NCBI GenBank assembly: GCA_039925145.1
Contig: JBDSZL010000061.1
Coordinates: 62,001 to 126,000, forward strand
Origin: JBDSZL01 sp039925145
Lineage (GTDB): Bacteria; Acidobacteriota; Vicinamibacteria; Vicinamibacterales; SCN-69-37
DNA length: 64,000 nucleotides
Direction: 5' to 3'
Below, piece by piece: positions 16,900 to 24,924 of this stretch (the first letter of the stretch is position 1; each line of letters begins with the position of its first letter). The notes beneath the pieces are model-generated. The model was not told where the DNA came from, made no database searches, and saw nothing but the letters and a program-made list of their open reading frames with translations. A program made the translations under genes and the position numbers.

Positions 16900-17569
16900 A
16901 GACCTGACATCAGAACGTGCGGACCGTCACACGGCGCGACGAGTGAAACGGGGCATTGCCGCCGGCCTCATCGTCCTGGTGCAGGTGGGCGCGGCGGCAC
17001 AGAGCACCGACTACGACGAGGTGTACGCCAAGTATCTGAGCGCCGCCAGGCGCACGCCGGCCACGGGCGCACTCTGGATGGGCGACCTGATGAGTGATCG
17101 CAGCGCGCACCGCGTGAACGATCTCGTCACCGTGCGCGTGCTCGAGAGCCTGAGCGCCACGGGATCGGCGGACTCATCGGTGGGCAAGTCATCGAAGGCT
17201 GCGGTGGCTGTGCCCACGCCAATCAGCAAGGCCGTGGCCAAAGCACTCCCGATCGAATCCAACACGAAGTTCTCCGGTAACGGCGGCACGACGCGGACCA
17301 CCGAGCTCATCTCGACGCTCACCGCCAGGGTCACCGAGATGCTGCCGAGCGGCGACATGGTCATCGAGGGCATTCGTGAGCTCGACATCAACGGCGACCG
17401 CACGCTGGTCGTGCTCACCGGCGTCATCCGTGCTGCGGATATCGAACCAGGCAACACGATTGCGTCGAGCAGCATCGGTCAGTTGCGTATTCGCTCCCTG
17501 AGTCAGGGACTCATCCATGACAGCCTCGAACCCGGGTGGCTGATCCGCATTCTCAATCGCGTCTTCTGA
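16889..17569 (+). CDS. flgH: FlgH, L-ring protein lacking a lipobox cysteine
   Basis: FlgH forms the outer-membrane L-ring bushing. The C-terminal half is clearly FlgH: DRSAHRVNDLVTVRVLES, then the NTKFSGNGGTTRT region, MVIEGIRELDINGDRTLVVL and GVIRAADIEPGNTI. The 226-residue protein normally would be a lipoprotein, but I see no cysteine anywhere in it. The N-terminus has an ordinary signal-like helix (GIAAGLIVLVQVGAAAQS). Start ATG 16889 overlaps flgA by 11 bases; GTG 16943 is an alternative that would place the signal peptide at the very N-terminus. Confidence 0.93.
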   Translation: MDGRDLTSERADRHTARRVKRGIAAGLIVLVQVGAAAQSTDYDEVYAKYLSAARRTPATGALWMGDLMSDRSAHRVNDLVTVRVLESLSATGSADSSVGKSSKAAVAVPTPISKAVAKALPIESNTKFSGNGGTTRTTELISTLTARVTEMLPSGDMVIEGIRELDINGDRTLVVLTGVIRAADIEPGNTIASSSIGQLRIRSLSQGLIHDSLEPGWLIRILNRVF

Positions 17570-17578
17570 GGTATTCAC

Positions 17579-18709
17579 ATGCACTCGTTTTCCCTCGTTG
17601 GCAGGCGCCGCAATCTCGCCATTGGCCTGGCGGTGGCGGGCATGCTGTGGCAGGTCCCCACGCGTGGTGCGGAGTCGCGGCTGAAGGACGTGGCCACTCT
17701 CTCTGGCGTCAGTCCCGCGCCGCTTGTGGGCTACGGCCTCATCGTCGGGTTGAACAAGACCGGTGACAAGCGGCAGACGATCTTCTCGACGCAGTCGCTC
17801 GCCAACATGCTCTCGCGGTTTGGCGTCGAGGTGCCGGGCGACCAGTTGAAAGTCGAGAACATCGCGGCGGTGCTCGTCACGGCCGAGCTGTCGCCGTACC
17901 AGCGTGCCGGTGCGCGGATCGATGTGCTCGCCTCGTCGATCGGCGACGCGCGGAGCCTCCAGGGCGGCACGCTCCTGCCCACTCCGATGCGTGGGCCCAC
18001 GGGCGAGATGATCGCCCTGGCGCAAGGACCGCTTTCCATCGGCGGCTTTGGCGGAGGCAGCGGGGGCGGATCCAGTGTGCAGGTCAACCACCTCACCGTT
18101 GGCCGCATTCCGGGTGGCGCCATCGTCCAGACGGTGCCGCCGATCGCCGCCATTCCCACCGGCAGCCTGACGTTCCTGCTGCACGAGCCCGATTACATCA
18201 CCGCCGCTTCGGTGGCGCAGGCGGTCAACGCGCACCTCGGGGTTGTGCTCGCACGCGCGACCGATCCGGGCAGCGTGACCGTGCAGGTGCCTGAGCAATA
18301 TCGCGATCGGGTGCCGGAACTCATCGCCGAGCTCGAAGCGATCGCCGTTCGCACCGATGTCGTGGCCAGGGTCGTCATCAACGAGCGCACCGGCACGGTG
18401 GTCGTGGGGGGCGATGTGCGGCTGAGCGCGGCCGCTGTCGCGCACGGGAATCTCTCGGTCCGGATCACCACGCGATACCAGGTCAGTCAGCCGGCACCCT
18501 TCTCCACCGGCGAGACCGTCGTGGTGCCGACCGAGAAGGTCGAGCTCCAGGAAGGGCGCGCGCGCGTGGTGACGCTCGACGAAGGCGTGACGCTCGAGTC
18601 CGTCACGAGCGCGCTGAACTCGCTCGGCGCGTCGCCGCGCGACATCATCGCCATCCTTCAGGCGCTCAAAGCGGCAGGCGCGCTCCGCGCCGAGATCGTC
18701 ATCCTGTAG
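17579..18709 (+). CDS. flgI: FlgI, P-ring protein
   Basis: FlgI forms the periplasmic P-ring around the rod. The 376-residue protein has a signal peptide (about residues 10-30) and the conserved sequence LKDVATLSGVSPAPLVGYGL, then QTIFSTQSLANMLSRFGV, plus the C-terminal ALNSLGASPRDIIAILQALK. The Gly/Ser-rich loop near residue 158 (GGFGGGSGGGSS) is a mild elongation. It follows flgH by nine bases and precedes the flgJ-type gene. Confidence 0.96.
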   Translation: MHSFSLVGRRRNLAIGLAVAGMLWQVPTRGAESRLKDVATLSGVSPAPLVGYGLIVGLNKTGDKRQTIFSTQSLANMLSRFGVEVPGDQLKVENIAAVLVTAELSPYQRAGARIDVLASSIGDARSLQGGTLLPTPMRGPTGEMIALAQGPLSIGGFGGGSGGGSSVQVNHLTVGRIPGGAIVQTVPPIAAIPTGSLTFLLHEPDYITAASVAQAVNAHLGVVLARATDPGSVTVQVPEQYRDRVPELIAELEAIAVRTDVVARVVINERTGTVVVGGDVRLSAAAVAHGNLSVRITTRYQVSQPAPFSTGETVVVPTEKVELQEGRARVVTLDEGVTLESVTSALNSLGASPRDIIAILQALKAAGALRAEIVIL

Positions 18710-18715
18710 GCCATC

Positions 18716-19459
18716 ATGGATACCCCGACGATCACGAGCGGCATCGAACTCTCTGCCGCCACGACAGCCCCGAAAACGCCAGAGCAGCTACGTGCGCTGG
18801 CGGCGCAATTCGAGGCCTTGCTGGTGGGCCAGATGCTGCAGCAGATGCGCCAGTCGATGTTCGAGAACGACGACGACAAGGCGAATGGCCTGGGTGCCGG
18901 TCCGCTCGCCGACGCGATGTTCTCGGAGATCAGTCTTGCGCTGAGTCGCGCTGGCGGGATGGGACTGGGACAGTCGCTCATCGCGCCGCTTGCCGCCGCC
19001 GCCGGGATGACGGCCGCTCCGGCCGCGACGACGGCTCCACTCGCCGTATCGTCACGGCTGCCACCGGCATCGGTCGCGCCCGCTTCACTCGCGGCCATGC
19101 CCGGGCGGCTCAGTTCTGGCTATGGCTGGCGCAAGGATCCCATTCACGGCGACCTGAAGTTTCACAACGGCCTCGACCTCGCGATGCCCAAAGGCCGCGA
19201 TGTCCCGGCCGCCCGCACGGGTGAAGTGGCTTTCGCCGGCCAGCTACCGGGTTACGGGCTGACCGTCGATGTGAAACATGAGGGGCGCGTCTCGACCCGG
19301 TATGCCCACCTCTCGGAGATCCTCGTGCAGCCAGGAGAGGCAGTCTCCGCCGGTCAGACGGTGGGCCTGTCGGGCGCCACCGGCCGGGCGACGGGCCCCC
19401 ACCTGCACTTCGAGGTGCTGCAGGACGGCAGACCCGTGAATCCGAGCGAGGCGTGGTGA
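18716..19459 (+). CDS. flgJ: FlgJ-type rod-binding domain fused to an M23 peptidase
   Basis: A 247-residue two-domain protein. Residues about 22-90 match the FlgJ rod-binding domain (LRALAAQFEALLVGQMLQQM, then LADAMFSEI). After an Ala/Pro linker, residues about 130-245 form an M23 (LytM-type) metallopeptidase with the zinc and catalytic set H150, D154, H198, H229 and H231. FlgJ in enterobacteria pairs the rod-cap domain with a GH73 glucosaminidase; here an endopeptidase fold would open the peptidoglycan instead. No signal peptide is seen, consistent with export through the flagellar apparatus. The active-site residues look complete. Confidence 0.9.
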   Translation: MDTPTITSGIELSAATTAPKTPEQLRALAAQFEALLVGQMLQQMRQSMFENDDDKANGLGAGPLADAMFSEISLALSRAGGMGLGQSLIAPLAAAAGMTAAPAATTAPLAVSSRLPPASVAPASLAAMPGRLSSGYGWRKDPIHGDLKFHNGLDLAMPKGRDVPAARTGEVAFAGQLPGYGLTVDVKHEGRVSTRYAHLSEILVQPGEAVSAGQTVGLSGATGRATGPHLHFEVLQDGRPVNPSEAW

Positions 19460-19477
19460 TGCGTTCCCCAGAGGCAT

Positions 19478-19504
19478 TAAAGATCTATCCGGTCCGACCG
19501 ATTA
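19478..19504 (+). promoter_or_regulatory. Sigma-28 promoter for flgM operon
   Basis: TAAAGATC (19478-19485), 11 bases, then ACCGATTA (19497-19504). The FliA consensus is TAAAGTTT-N11-GCCGATAA, so the -35 TAAA is exact, spacing is exact and the -10 keeps CCGAT-A. It lies 46 bases before flgM in a 91-base gap, where a late promoter is expected. Predicted from sequence only. Confidence 0.82.
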
Positions 19505-19550
19505 CCTGCGCAGATACCAGTTTCAGCGATCCCAGGGAGTCATACAGACC

Positions 19551-19856
19551 ATGAAAGTCCAGAATCCGCACACCAACGCAAGCGCGGCCGTCGGACCGAT
19601 CGGTACGGGTGCGGATGCCCGCCCGGCTCAGAAGGCGGCGGAGGCCGCCGCTCCAGACCGTGTGAGGCTGTCGGGCGACCTGCAGCTGGCCAATGCCGCA
19701 GTTCGCGCGGCAGAGGTGAACGTGGACGTTCGGCCGGATGCCGTCGCGAGGGCCCGGGTGCTTCTCGCGAAGGGTGAATTGGGCGTCGATCTCCATCGTC
19801 TGGCCGACCGTATCGTCGACGCGCTGGTTTCCTCGTATGACGACGACCCTGCTTGA
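19551..19856 (+). CDS. flgM: FlgM, anti-sigma-28 factor
   Basis: FlgM binds FliA until the hook is finished and is then exported. The 101-residue protein is small and Ala-rich; its C-terminal half matches FlgM (RVRLSGDLQLANAAVRAAE, then VRPDAVARARVLLAKGELGV and RLADRIVDALV), the part that contacts sigma-28. AGGGAG at 19533-19538 is the likely ribosome site. It heads the flgM-flgN-flgK-flgL-fliW-csrA group behind a sigma-28-type promoter, so FliA would feed back on itself. Confidence 0.92.
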   Translation: MKVQNPHTNASAAVGPIGTGADARPAQKAAEAAAPDRVRLSGDLQLANAAVRAAEVNVDVRPDAVARARVLLAKGELGVDLHRLADRIVDALVSSYDDDPA

Positions 19857-20178
19857 ACGAGTTGAATCGGTGGAAACGGCGCTCGACAGCTTGGCCGTCG
19901 CGCTGACCAGCGGGCAGACACGCGAGGTGCTGCGCGCCGAAGAACCACTGGCCGTTGCGACCGCCGGACTGACGGCCGCCGCGAGTGATGCGAACGTGGC
20001 GGACGCCGCGCTCCCCCACGCGATCGCCCGCGTACGGGCGTCGATGGAGCGCTGCCGACTGCTCGGGCAGTCCGTTGAAGAGTTCGTGCGGGCGCTGGCG
20101 CCACAGTCGGCGTACGGCCGAGCCGGCGGGCTCGTTGATCACCCACTCACCGCCCGTCGCGGTGGACCCATTACCTGA
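19837..20178 (+). CDS. flgN: FlgN-like export chaperone
   Basis: A predicted 113-residue helical, acidic protein starting MTTTLLERVESVETALDSLA. FlgN is the chaperone for FlgK and FlgL, and those two genes follow at once, which is the main support. The family has little fixed sequence. The start ATG 19837 lies inside the last 20 bases of flgM; the frame is open further upstream but that part only shadows flgM. Confidence 0.75.
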   Translation: MTTTLLERVESVETALDSLAVALTSGQTREVLRAEEPLAVATAGLTAAASDANVADAALPHAIARVRASMERCRLLGQSVEEFVRALAPQSAYGRAGGLVDHPLTARRGGPIT

Positions 20179-20180
20179 TC

Positions 20181-21551
20181 ATGTCTGGTCTGCTCGATAG
20201 TCTCTCGTCCGCGTCCCGATCTCTGGCCGCCGCCCGGCTCGGACTCGATGTCGCCGGGCAGAATCTGGCGAACGTCAATACGCCCGGTTACACCAGGCGC
20301 ACACTCGTGCTGGCCGAAGAGGCGCCCACCGATTCGCTCAGCGCCGGACACGGCGTGACCGTTGTGGCGATCCAGGCGCAGCGCGACGGCTTCCTCGACG
20401 CCCGCGTCCGCACCGCGCGCCAGGCCGGCGCCTACCACGATGCCATCGTCGGCGGTCTCACTGAGGTCGAAGCGGCGGTTGGCGAGCCCGGTGCGTCGCT
20501 CGACGCCCATCTCACTGCGCTGTTCGATGCGTTCTCGAGCCTGTCGGACGACCCGACACTCGCGACGGCACGCGAGAGCGTCGTCATCCAGGGGAACAAC
20601 CTCGCCACGGCATTCCGTGAACTGAGCGACCGGTTCGACGTGGCTCGCCGCAATGCCGATCTGGCCGTCGCCTCGGGGGTCGACGAGATCAACCACCTGG
20701 CTGCCGAAGTCGCGACGCTCAACGAACAGATCCTGGCGGGAGGCAGCGATGTCGAGGCGCTGCGGGATCGGCGCGAACTGGCGCTGGGGCGGCTCAGCGA
20801 GCTTGCGGGCGTCAACGTGTCAACCCGTCCGGATGGTGCGGTCGATGTCGCCATCGGACAGGGGCACCCCCTCGTAGTGGGCAATGAGGCCTTCGCGGTC
20901 CAAGCGCAGACTGTCGGCCCCGAGGGCTATACGCATCTGATCACCGGCGACTTCGACATCACGACCGAGGTGACGTCTGGCCGTCTCGGCGGGCTGCTCA
21001 ACCTGCGCGACACGGTCGTGCCGCGCTATCAGGCAACGCTCGATCAGCTCGCCTACGATGTGGCTACCGCCGTCAATGCTGTGCACACCGCCGGATTCAC
21101 GGCAGGCGGCGCCCCAGCCGGCGCGTTCTTCGTGCCGCTGAGCGGACCGGCCGGTGCTGCCCGGTCGCTCGCCATCGATGCGTCTGTCCAAGCCGACAGC
21201 AGTCTCGTTGCAGCCTCGGCCACTGGCGCGGCTGCCGACAACGGCATCGCGCGTGCCATTGCGGCGTTGCGCGGCCAGAAGGTCGCCGGCGGCGGCGCCG
21301 CGACGCCCACGGGCGCGTGGGGACAGCTCGCCTATCGCGTGGGGGCGGACGTCGCATCGGCCCGCGCCTCGAGTGTCGCTCACGGCAGCATCCTCCAACA
21401 GGTGCAGAGGCTCCGCGATCAGAGCTCCGGCGTTTCGATGGACGAGGAAGCGGCGAGTCTCATGCGATTTCAGCGATCGTACGAGGCCAATGCCCGCTAC
21501 TTCACGACGATCTCGGACACGCTCGACACGCTGATGAAGCTGGTGCGCTGA
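20181..21551 (+). CDS. flgK: FlgK, hook-filament junction protein 1
   Basis: FlgK is the first junction protein on the hook. The 456-residue protein starts with LLDSLSSASRSLAAARLGLD, then VAGQNLANVNTPGYTRR, and ends with the conserved helix containing EEAASLMRFQRSYEANARYF and DTLMKLV. It is on the short side for FlgK (enterobacterial forms are about 550), so the exposed domain is reduced. Its stop overlaps the flgL start. Confidence 0.95.
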   Translation: MSGLLDSLSSASRSLAAARLGLDVAGQNLANVNTPGYTRRTLVLAEEAPTDSLSAGHGVTVVAIQAQRDGFLDARVRTARQAGAYHDAIVGGLTEVEAAVGEPGASLDAHLTALFDAFSSLSDDPTLATARESVVIQGNNLATAFRELSDRFDVARRNADLAVASGVDEINHLAAEVATLNEQILAGGSDVEALRDRRELALGRLSELAGVNVSTRPDGAVDVAIGQGHPLVVGNEAFAVQAQTVGPEGYTHLITGDFDITTEVTSGRLGGLLNLRDTVVPRYQATLDQLAYDVATAVNAVHTAGFTAGGAPAGAFFVPLSGPAGAARSLAIDASVQADSSLVAASATGAAADNGIARAIAALRGQKVAGGGAATPTGAWGQLAYRVGADVASARASSVAHGSILQQVQRLRDQSSGVSMDEEAASLMRFQRSYEANARYFTTISDTLDTLMKLVR

Positions 21552-22438
21552 TGCGAGTCATCTACGACCTGTTCCGCGACGGTCTGTCCGCGATCAATGA
21601 GGCGGCCGAGCGCCTGGCGAATGCCAGGCAGCAGGTCTCCACGGGCCGGCGCGTCAACGTGGCGAGTGACGACCCCCTGGCGGTGCAACGCGCGATCGGC
21701 GAACACGCCACGATTGCCGCTGTCGACGCCTACACGCGCACGAGCGACGCTGCATCGGCGCGGTTGTCGGCCGCCGACAACGTCCTCAACAGCATCGTCG
21801 ACAAGATCACCGCCGCACTGGTCGCGGGTTCGAGCGCGCGCGGTTCGGCAGTCACGCCCAGCGCCCGAGCGGCGGCCGCGCAGGCCGTGAGGGGGCTGAG
21901 TGCGTCACTGCTCGGCGACATCAACACGCAGTTCAACGGCAGCTATCTCTTCTCTGGCACGGCAGCGAATACGCCCGCGTACGCGTTGGTGGGCGGCGCA
22001 TGGCAATACCAGGGCGACGGGGCGACGCAGCAGGTGGAAGTGGAACGGGGCCGACTGGTGTCCGTCTCGTTCGACGGGCACCGGATCGTGAAAGGAACCG
22101 ACTCCAGCGATCTGTTCACGGCGCTCGATGACCTTGCCGCGTCGATTGATGCAGGCTCGGATGCCGGCGTCGGCACGGCGCTCGCATCGCTCGATCGCGC
22201 ATTCGATCGCGCACTGCAGGCGCAGGGCAGGCTCGGGGCCGATGAGCGGGGCGTCGAGGACGCGACCGTTCGACTGTCGGCCCTTAGAGTCGCGGCCGAC
22301 GCCAGGCGGTCCAAGCTCGAGGATGCCAACATGGCCGAAGCGGTCTCCCGGCTGACCCAGGCCGATACGGCGTACAAGGCCGCACTGGGCGCGGTCAGCT
22401 CCGCCGAGCGTGTGTCCCTGCTCGACTACCTGAGATGA
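21551..22438 (+). CDS. flgL: FlgL, hook-filament junction protein 3
   Basis: FlgL is the second junction protein, bridging FlgK and flagellin. From ATG 21551 (in a TGATG overlap with flgK) the protein is 295 residues and flagellin-like: LANARQQVSTGRRVNVASDD near the N-terminus, a short middle with NTQFNGSYLFSGTA, and a C-terminal helix DANMAEAVSRLTQADTAYKA. Upstream in-frame codons belong to a shadow of flgK. Confidence 0.94.
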   Translation: MRVIYDLFRDGLSAINEAAERLANARQQVSTGRRVNVASDDPLAVQRAIGEHATIAAVDAYTRTSDAASARLSAADNVLNSIVDKITAALVAGSSARGSAVTPSARAAAAQAVRGLSASLLGDINTQFNGSYLFSGTAANTPAYALVGGAWQYQGDGATQQVEVERGRLVSVSFDGHRIVKGTDSSDLFTALDDLAASIDAGSDAGVGTALASLDRAFDRALQAQGRLGADERGVEDATVRLSALRVAADARRSKLEDANMAEAVSRLTQADTAYKAALGAVSSAERVSLLDYLR

Positions 22439-22833
22439 CAGACCTGATGGCTCCCCAACGCATCGTCACGTTCCCGCAGGGACTGCCGGGATTCGAAGCG
22501 AGCCGGCAGTTTGTTCTGCTGGCATCGGCAACGCTCGCGCCTTTTACGTTGCTCCAGGGCGCGGGGCCAGAGGCCCCAGCCTTTGTGGCCATCGATCCGC
22601 TGCTCGTCGATCCCGACTATTCATCGCGTCTCGGATCCGAAGACCTTGCCAGATTGCAGGCTGCGCCCGAGGCGCCCCTGCTGTGGCTTGCGCTCGTGGC
22701 CTCGGCACCGGACGGGTCGGCGACGGTGAATCTCCGCGCCCCGATCGTGATTAACCCGGCGTCTATGCGCGGCATCCAATTGCTCTGCCGCGACAGCCAG
22801 TACGGACTCACGCATCCTTTGGGTGCCGGGTAA
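22435..22833 (+). CDS. fliW: FliW, flagellar assembly factor and CsrA antagonist
   Basis: FliW binds flagellin and, when free, binds CsrA to relieve its block on flagellin translation. The 132-residue protein has the family signatures IVTFPQGLPGFEASRQFVLL near the start and VNLRAPIVINPASMRGIQLL near the end. Immediately followed by csrA with three bases between, the same arrangement as in Bacillus. Start ATG overlaps the flgL stop; ATG 22444 is a second option. Confidence 0.95.
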   Translation: MTDLMAPQRIVTFPQGLPGFEASRQFVLLASATLAPFTLLQGAGPEAPAFVAIDPLLVDPDYSSRLGSEDLARLQAAPEAPLLWLALVASAPDGSATVNLRAPIVINPASMRGIQLLCRDSQYGLTHPLGAG

Positions 22834-22836
22834 CGC

Positions 22837-23094
22837 GTGCTCGTCTTCACCCGCAAGCTCGACCAGGCGATTGTCGTCGGAGACGGCGTCGAGATCCGCA
22901 TCATGCGGATCGGACGTGACAGCGTGCGCATCGGCGTGACTGCGGCGCCAGAAGTTCCGGTGCATCGTCTGGAAATCTACGAGGAGATTCGCGTCGCGAA
23001 TGCCTTGGCCGTCGCGGCGCCTGGCCAGGCGCATGAGCTGGTGTCCAGACTGCAAACACAGCGGACTGCGCTCACACCGCCACACGAGGATTAA
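22837..23094 (+). CDS. csrA: CsrA, RNA-binding translational regulator
   Basis: CsrA is a dimeric protein that binds GGA-containing hairpins near ribosome sites. The 85-residue sequence carries the complete core: LVFTRKLDQAIVVGDGVEIR, then IMRIGRDSVRIGVTAAPEVP and VHRLEIYEEI with the RNA-contact Arg near residue 44. GTG start. An extended C-terminal tail of about 25 residues is a mild feature. Its position after fliW, and the flagellin leader hairpin at 27261-27278, suggest flagellin mRNA is a target. Confidence 0.95.
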   Translation: MLVFTRKLDQAIVVGDGVEIRIMRIGRDSVRIGVTAAPEVPVHRLEIYEEIRVANALAVAAPGQAHELVSRLQTQRTALTPPHED

Positions 23095-24098
23095 TGCTTA
23101 CGATCAGCGATTGGCGTGACGTCGGTCCCGAGGCGGCCATGGCGATGGTCGACGCCGAGGCCGAACGTTGGCGCATAGAGCTCGCCTGGCACGTGCGCGA
23201 CGCCTGGAAGTCCATCGAATCGGCCCGGGTGGCTGGAACGCTACGCGGCCTTGTGGCGAGCAACGCGGCCGGTGAGACCGTAGGCTGGACCTGCTTCATG
23301 CTGCATCACCGCTCGCTGCAGGTCGCCATGCTCGTGGCCACCTCGCCCGCGGTGACGGCCGCCCTGATCGATGGGATCGCAACAACCCGCGAATTCGAGA
23401 GTGCGGCGCTCTGCGCCGTATGCGTTCGCGATGGCGCCCCCGGGCTCGACGCCGCGCTCGCGCAACGTGGATTTGCAACGGTGACCTACCGCTACATGCA
23501 GCGCCCCTTGGGACGTAGAGGAGCGGCCCGCGAAGGCCTATTCGGCCAAGCCGCCGCTGGTCAGTTGGGTATCGGAGTGACTGGCCGTGCGTGGCGTCTC
23601 GATGATCTCGACGAGACCGTCGCTTTGTGTTCCAGTGCCTATCCGGATACTCGTCAAGACATTCGCGCCTTTGCCCCGCTCGGCAGCGAAGAAGAGTGGC
23701 GCGACTACATCATGAGCCTCGTGATGGGTCCCGGGTGCGGTCTCCTCGTATCTGCGGCCAGTCTCGTGGCCGAGGGTCCGGATGGCGGATTGGACGGTGT
23801 GTTGCTGACCACCGATCTGGGAGTGGGTACCGGCCATATTGCGCAGGTGGCGGTTGACCCTCACAGGCAGGGCACCGGCATTGGGTCGGCGCTGGTGGTC
23901 AGGGCCGTCGGCGTCCTGGAGGAGCTCGGGTTCTCGCGTGCGACATTGCTCGTATCGGCGGAGAACTTTCGGGCTGGGCGTGTTTATGAGCGGCTGGGCT
24001 TCGACGATCGCTCGTCGTTTGTGGTGGCGGTCAATCCTCAGCCGCGGCGGTTCAGCAGGCTGGCGCTGGCGAGCGGCGGAGCCAGCACGCGCCTGTAA
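23094..24098 (+). CDS. GNAT-family acetyltransferase
   Basis: A 334-residue protein with a clear C-terminal GNAT domain (acetyl-CoA-binding motif A RQGTGIGSAL near residue 260, preceded by HIAQVAVDP and followed by ENFRAGRVYERLGF). The N-terminal 150 residues look like a second, degenerate GNAT copy. The gene begins in a TAATG overlap with csrA, so it is likely co-transcribed with fliW-csrA. The substrate is unknown; flagellar protein modification is only a positional guess. Its 3' end overlaps the opposing fliT-like gene by 61 bases. Confidence 0.8.
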   Translation: MLTISDWRDVGPEAAMAMVDAEAERWRIELAWHVRDAWKSIESARVAGTLRGLVASNAAGETVGWTCFMLHHRSLQVAMLVATSPAVTAALIDGIATTREFESAALCAVCVRDGAPGLDAALAQRGFATVTYRYMQRPLGRRGAAREGLFGQAAAGQLGIGVTGRAWRLDDLDETVALCSSAYPDTRQDIRAFAPLGSEEEWRDYIMSLVMGPGCGLLVSAASLVAEGPDGGLDGVLLTTDLGVGTGHIAQVAVDPHRQGTGIGSALVVRAVGVLEELGFSRATLLVSAENFRAGRVYERLGFDDRSSFVVAVNPQPRRFSRLALASGGASTRL

Positions 24099-24511
24099 GC
24101 GGCGAGCGTCGTCTCGCCCCGTTCGAGGCTGGCCACAGCACTTCTGCGAGCCAGCTCAGCGTCTGCGAGCGCTGACACCAGAGCCTGATCGTCGGCCAGG
24201 ATTGAACTGACCAGGGCGGTTGCCTCGTGGTGCGACGCGAGCACGCTTTCGAATCCATCGATGCTCATCGCGAGTTGTCGGTGCGCCGCCAGCTCGAGTC
24301 GGACACTGCGCAGACCTTCTTCGATCGTGACGAGACTCTGCATGATGCGGTCGCGTTCGTCGGCCGCGTGGCCGAACGCGTCGAAATCGCCCGCATGCGT
24401 GACGGAGCGTTGTCGCGACGAGACGTCGGCCAGCTGATGCAGCAGCACGAGCTCGGCCTCCACGCCGGCGCGATACTGCTCGATCAGGCGGACGATCTCG
24501 TCGGCTGTCAC
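24038..24511 (-). CDS. FliT-like/FlgN-like flagellar chaperone
   Basis: A 157-residue, almost wholly helical protein starting at GTG 24511 in a GTGA overlap with the fliS stop (first residues VTADEIVRLIEQYRAG). It follows fliD and fliS as fliT does in other clusters. FliT-type proteins chaperone FliD. The family is weakly conserved, so the name is by position and helix content. A longer in-frame start at 24559 lies inside fliS and is less likely. Confidence 0.65.
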   Translation of the reverse strand: MTADEIVRLIEQYRAGVEAELVLLHQLADVSSRQRSVTHAGDFDAFGHAADERDRIMQSLVTIEEGLRSVRLELAAHRQLAMSIDGFESVLASHHEATALVSSILADDQALVSALADAELARRSAVASLERGETTLAAYRRVLAPPLASASLLNRRG

Positions 24512-24909
24512 CTGGCCGCTCCAGCAGCCGCCGGCGGTGAGGCCGCAATGCCCTTCCACCCGTCGTGCAGAATTTCGAGCACGCGGCGGGCGTCGTCGAT
24601 CAGACGCACGTCTTGTTTCGCTACGGCGTCCACGAGCGAGGAGTTGATCCAGATGTAGAGCCGATCGAGCTCTTCGGCCACGACCCCGCCCTTGTCGAGA
24701 TCGAGCGAGATCTGCAGTTCGTTGATGACCGCCATCGCCTTGGAAATGGCGGTGCGGCGGGCCTTGATGTCGCCGCGGACCATGGCCTCACGAGCGGCTG
24801 CCGTGAACCGCAGCGCCGCATCGTACAGCAGCACCACGAGCTCGAGCGGCGCACTGGATCGCACCTGCGTGCGGAGGTACTGGTTGGCGGCGGTGCCGGG
24901 GTGCATCAT
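24508..24909 (-). CDS. fliS: FliS, flagellin chaperone
   Basis: FliS binds the C-terminus of flagellin and prevents early polymerisation. The 133-residue protein has the family pattern: NQYLRTQVRSSAPLELVVLL, then LYDAALRFTAAAREAM and ELQISLDLDKGGVVAEELDR with IWINSSLVDAVAK. It lies between fliD and the fliT-like gene, 15 bases after fliD, in the filament operon. Confidence 0.95.
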   Translation of the reverse strand: MMHPGTAANQYLRTQVRSSAPLELVVLLYDAALRFTAAAREAMVRGDIKARRTAISKAMAVINELQISLDLDKGGVVAEELDRLYIWINSSLVDAVAKQDVRLIDDARRVLEILHDGWKGIAASPPAAAGAAR

Positions 24910-24924
24910 GGGTATCTCGCAGGA

